Shown: positions 5,325 to 6,242 of the stretch, piece by piece
Layout: each line of letters opens with the position of its first letter
Position numbering within the stretch: position 1 is the first letter of the stretch
Assembly: GCF_046224405.1 (NCBI RefSeq)
Contig: NZ_JBJXRK010000050.1
Coordinates: 1 to 6,242 of the forward strand
Source: Gudongella sp046224405
GTDB taxonomy: Bacteria > Bacillota > Clostridia > Tissierellales > Tissierellaceae
Direction of reading: 5' to 3'
DNA: 6,242 nt
Translations under genes and position numbers: made by a program
The notes under the pieces: model-generated
Databases searched by the model: none
Seen by the model: only the letters and a program-made list of their open reading frames with translations
Told to the model about the DNA's origin: nothing

Positions 5325-5370
5325 CTAAACAGCTCCTCACCATGTGTGAGGGGCTGTTTAGTTTACTCTC
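5325..5370 (+). terminator. Rho-independent terminator of the secreted-peptide gene
   Basis: CTAAACAGCTCCTCAC (5325-5340) pairs with GTGAGGGGCTGTTTAG (5346-5361) over 16 bp with one G-T pair and a 5-base loop, then TTTACTCTC follows. It begins 15 bp after the peptide stop. Its right arm contains the TAA (5358-5360) that ends the extended minus-strand frame from 5657, so the two convergent genes meet on this hairpin. Confidence 0.8.
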
Positions 5371-5657
5371 TCCATTTCTTCTTGTGTAAATCCATTGTTT
5401 GCTTCAATCATAATGTTGAATGTTTCTCCTTGTTCATCTAACTACCCAAATAGATAATCATCCAAATCTTGCAAAGCCTCTTTAAGCTCAGGATTTTTCT
5501 CACTACTGATCATTTTCTCTAAAAAAATCGCATCGCAGTCATCTGCTTCTTCTTCCATGGTATATGACAGTTCCAATAATTCTCTTAACTGCTCACTTTT
5601 CTTGGATTTATGGTTCATACAGTATTCTTCAATTACTATCCTCGAGTATTCTTCCAT
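5358..5657 (-). CDS. Small acidic protein of unknown function with an internal TAG (71 codons to 5442, frame continues to 5358)
   Basis: The annotated-length product would be 71 residues (5657-5442), acidic and helical, ending in LQDLDDYLFG. The ATG at 5657 has GGAGGG 8 bp upstream. I do not recognise the family and see no signal peptide, membrane segment or known motif. The same frame stays open for 27 more codons after TAG (5442-5444), with protein-like content (LDEQGETFNIMIEANNGF, then TQEEMERVN), to TAA at 5358-5360. That stop lies in the terminator hairpin of the convergent peptide gene. The simplest reading is a 99-codon gene that gained a nonsense mutation (for example CAG to TAG). Read-through, a sequencing error or a functional 71-residue form are alternatives. 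It lies 65 bp downstream of the galU fragment on the same strand. Confidence 0.6.
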
Positions 5658-5679
5658 TTCATAATCCCTCCGATTGTTT

Positions 5680-5713
5680 CAAGCCATATAAGGCTTGCGA
5701 GCGGTGACTCACC
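5680..5713. promoter_or_regulatory. Hairpin and palindrome between galU and the small acidic gene
   Basis: CAAGCC (5680-5685) and GGCTTG (5692-5697) form a 6-bp stem with an ATATAA loop. GGTGACTCACC (5703-5713) is a perfect palindrome around a central C. Both lie in the gap between the galU stop and the start at 5657. Neither has a T-run, so they look more like regulatory or processing sites than a terminator. Role unknown. Confidence 0.35.
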
Positions 5714-5722
5714 AATAATAAT

Positions 5723-6049
5723 CTATTTATTTATCCTTTCCTTCTCCACCTCAATAACCTTTTCAAGATAATTCAAGAAATCTTCCCTTAGATCTTCCCT
5801 GTTCAGGGCAAACTCAACTGTGGCTTCAAGAAATCCAAGCTTGTTCCCAACATCATATCTCTTACCCTCAAACACATAGGCATACATTGCCTCTCTCTGG
5901 GAAAGTATCTTTAAGGCATCAGTAAGCTGTATCTCACCCTTCTTACCAGGCTCTGTCTCTTCAATAGCCTCCATGATGGCAGGGTTGATGATATACCTTC
6001 CAAGAATGGCAATATTTGAAGGTGCATCCTCAACACTTGGCTTTTCAAC
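5723..6049 (-). pseudogene. galU: galU 3' fragment (UTP-glucose-1-phosphate uridylyltransferase), truncated by an IS21-family element
   Basis: GalU makes UDP-glucose from UTP and glucose-1-phosphate for cell-surface polysaccharides. This is its last ~108 residues. It starts at VEKPSVEDAPSNIAILGRYI and includes GEIQLTDALK, EAMYAYVFEGKRYDVGNKLGF, the conserved sugar-nucleotide-binding end of the fold, and the C-terminal helix LEATVEFALNREDL. Full-length GalU is about 290-300 residues, so some 185 N-terminal residues, including the nucleotide-binding GxGTR region, are absent. The open frame runs on to 6088, but those extra residues (MIGLMAQSSPEYS) are translated from the insertion-sequence end, start at a TTG and have no ribosome binding site. 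If the insertion is simple, the rest of galU should lie on the far side of the IS, beyond the window. TAG at 5723-5725. Confidence 0.88.
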
Positions 6050-6054
6050 TGAGT

Positions 6055-6142
6055 ATTCCGGACTACTTTGAGCCATCAGTCCGATCAAACTGAGCCACTA
6101 TTCCGTTTTAATCAGAGCCACTGTTCCGGACCGTGAGCCACT
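6055..6142 (+). repeat. Four imperfect direct repeats at the IS21-family left end
   Basis: Four head-to-tail units of 20-23 bp each pair a (T/G)TCCG motif with GAGCCA: 6055-6077, 6078-6099, 6100-6122 and 6123-6142. GAGCCA starts at 6070, 6092, 6115 and 6135; the last three units continue as GAGCCACT. IS21-family ends are known to carry several such repeats, taken as transposase-binding sites. The last unit reaches the istA promoter, so binding there could also repress transcription. Confidence 0.8.
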
Positions 6143-6161
6143 ACTATAACTATTTTCTCGA

Positions 6162-6200
6162 TATAATGTACTTATGCATCTATTAGATGTAAATACATTA
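6162..6200 (+). promoter_or_regulatory. istA promoter -10 and leader inverted repeat
   Basis: TATAAT at 6162-6167 is a perfect -10, but the -35 (near 6139-6144) is poor and overlaps the fourth end repeat. An inverted repeat surrounds the expected start site: TAATGTA (6164-6170) with TACATTA (6194-6200), enclosing CATCT-ATT-AGATG (6177-6189). The inner stem would be in the normal transcript. The full stem would form only in RNA entering from outside the element. Confidence 0.55.
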
Positions 6201-6215
6201 TCAAGGAGGTCAATA

Positions 6216-6242
6216 ATGACCAATTATCGAGAGATTCTAAGA
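6216..6242 (+). CDS. istA: istA, IS21-family transposase, N-terminal end only
   Basis: The first nine codons, MTNYREILR, match the usual opening of IstA of the IS21 family. There it precedes an N-terminal helix-turn-helix and the DDE catalytic domain, both outside this window. The ATG follows AAGGAGGT (6203-6210) with a 5-bp gap, a near-ideal ribosome binding site. The gene runs off the right edge; istB, the AAA+ helper, is expected after it. The identification rests on nine residues plus the end repeats and position. Confidence 0.75.

Larger units (their letters stand above)
6050..6242 (+). mobile_element. Left end of an IS21-family insertion sequence (partial)
   Basis: The element is recognised by the istA start at 6216 and by repeated terminal motifs. 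GalU homology stops at about 6049, and the sequence from 6050 begins TGAGTATTCCGG, consistent with the 5'-TG end of IS21 elements. The right end, istB and any 4-8 bp target duplication (candidate copy within 6042-6049) lie outside the window. The boundary could be off by a few bases. Confidence 0.75.

Overview
The window is low-GC DNA with strong AGGAGG-type ribosome binding sites. Its protein families (DUF2238/YjdF, SEC-C, a clostridial-looking GalU, an IS1341-type TnpB) suggest an anaerobic Bacillota, probably Clostridia. No ribosomal marker is present, so the genus cannot be named. Nearly all genes lie on the minus strand. The two plus-strand genes are a small secreted peptide (5124-5309) and the start of an IS21-family istA at the right edge.

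Layout from left to right: (1) a minus-strand terminator (111-155) ends an AlbA_2/HATPase protein gene (216-1649); (2) a DUF2238/YjdF membrane-protein gene (3727 down to 1748) is split by a 1341-bp IS200/IS605-superfamily, TnpB-only element at about 1979-3319; (3) a 363-bp gene-free stretch (3728-4090) carries three tandem 11-bp repeats and several inverted repeats; (4) a SEC-C zinc-motif protein gene (4091-4840); (5) a 61-residue exported peptide with three cysteines, closed by a strong hairpin terminator; (6) a small acidic protein gene (5442-5657) whose frame continues past an internal TAG to 5358; (7) the last ~108 codons of galU (5723-6049), cut off by the left end of an IS21-family element at about 6050, whose istA starts at 6216.

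The main theme is decay driven by mobile DNA. Two insertion sequences interrupt two genes. The tnpB of the first element has a one-base frameshift, and the 71-codon gene appears to have gained an early stop. Removing 1979-3319 joins the two yjdF halves in frame at codons that fit the family, which fixes the element ends to within a few bases. This also predicts the TnpB target-adjacent motif (TTTAT/TTTTAT) and the guide (the yjdF sequence at 1959-1978) carried by its omegaRNA.

I found no CRISPR array, tRNA or rRNA. No convincing new multi-gene system is present. The most open questions are the secreted peptide, the 11-bp repeat cluster, and the leader hairpins that could silence the transposase-related genes on read-through transcripts.
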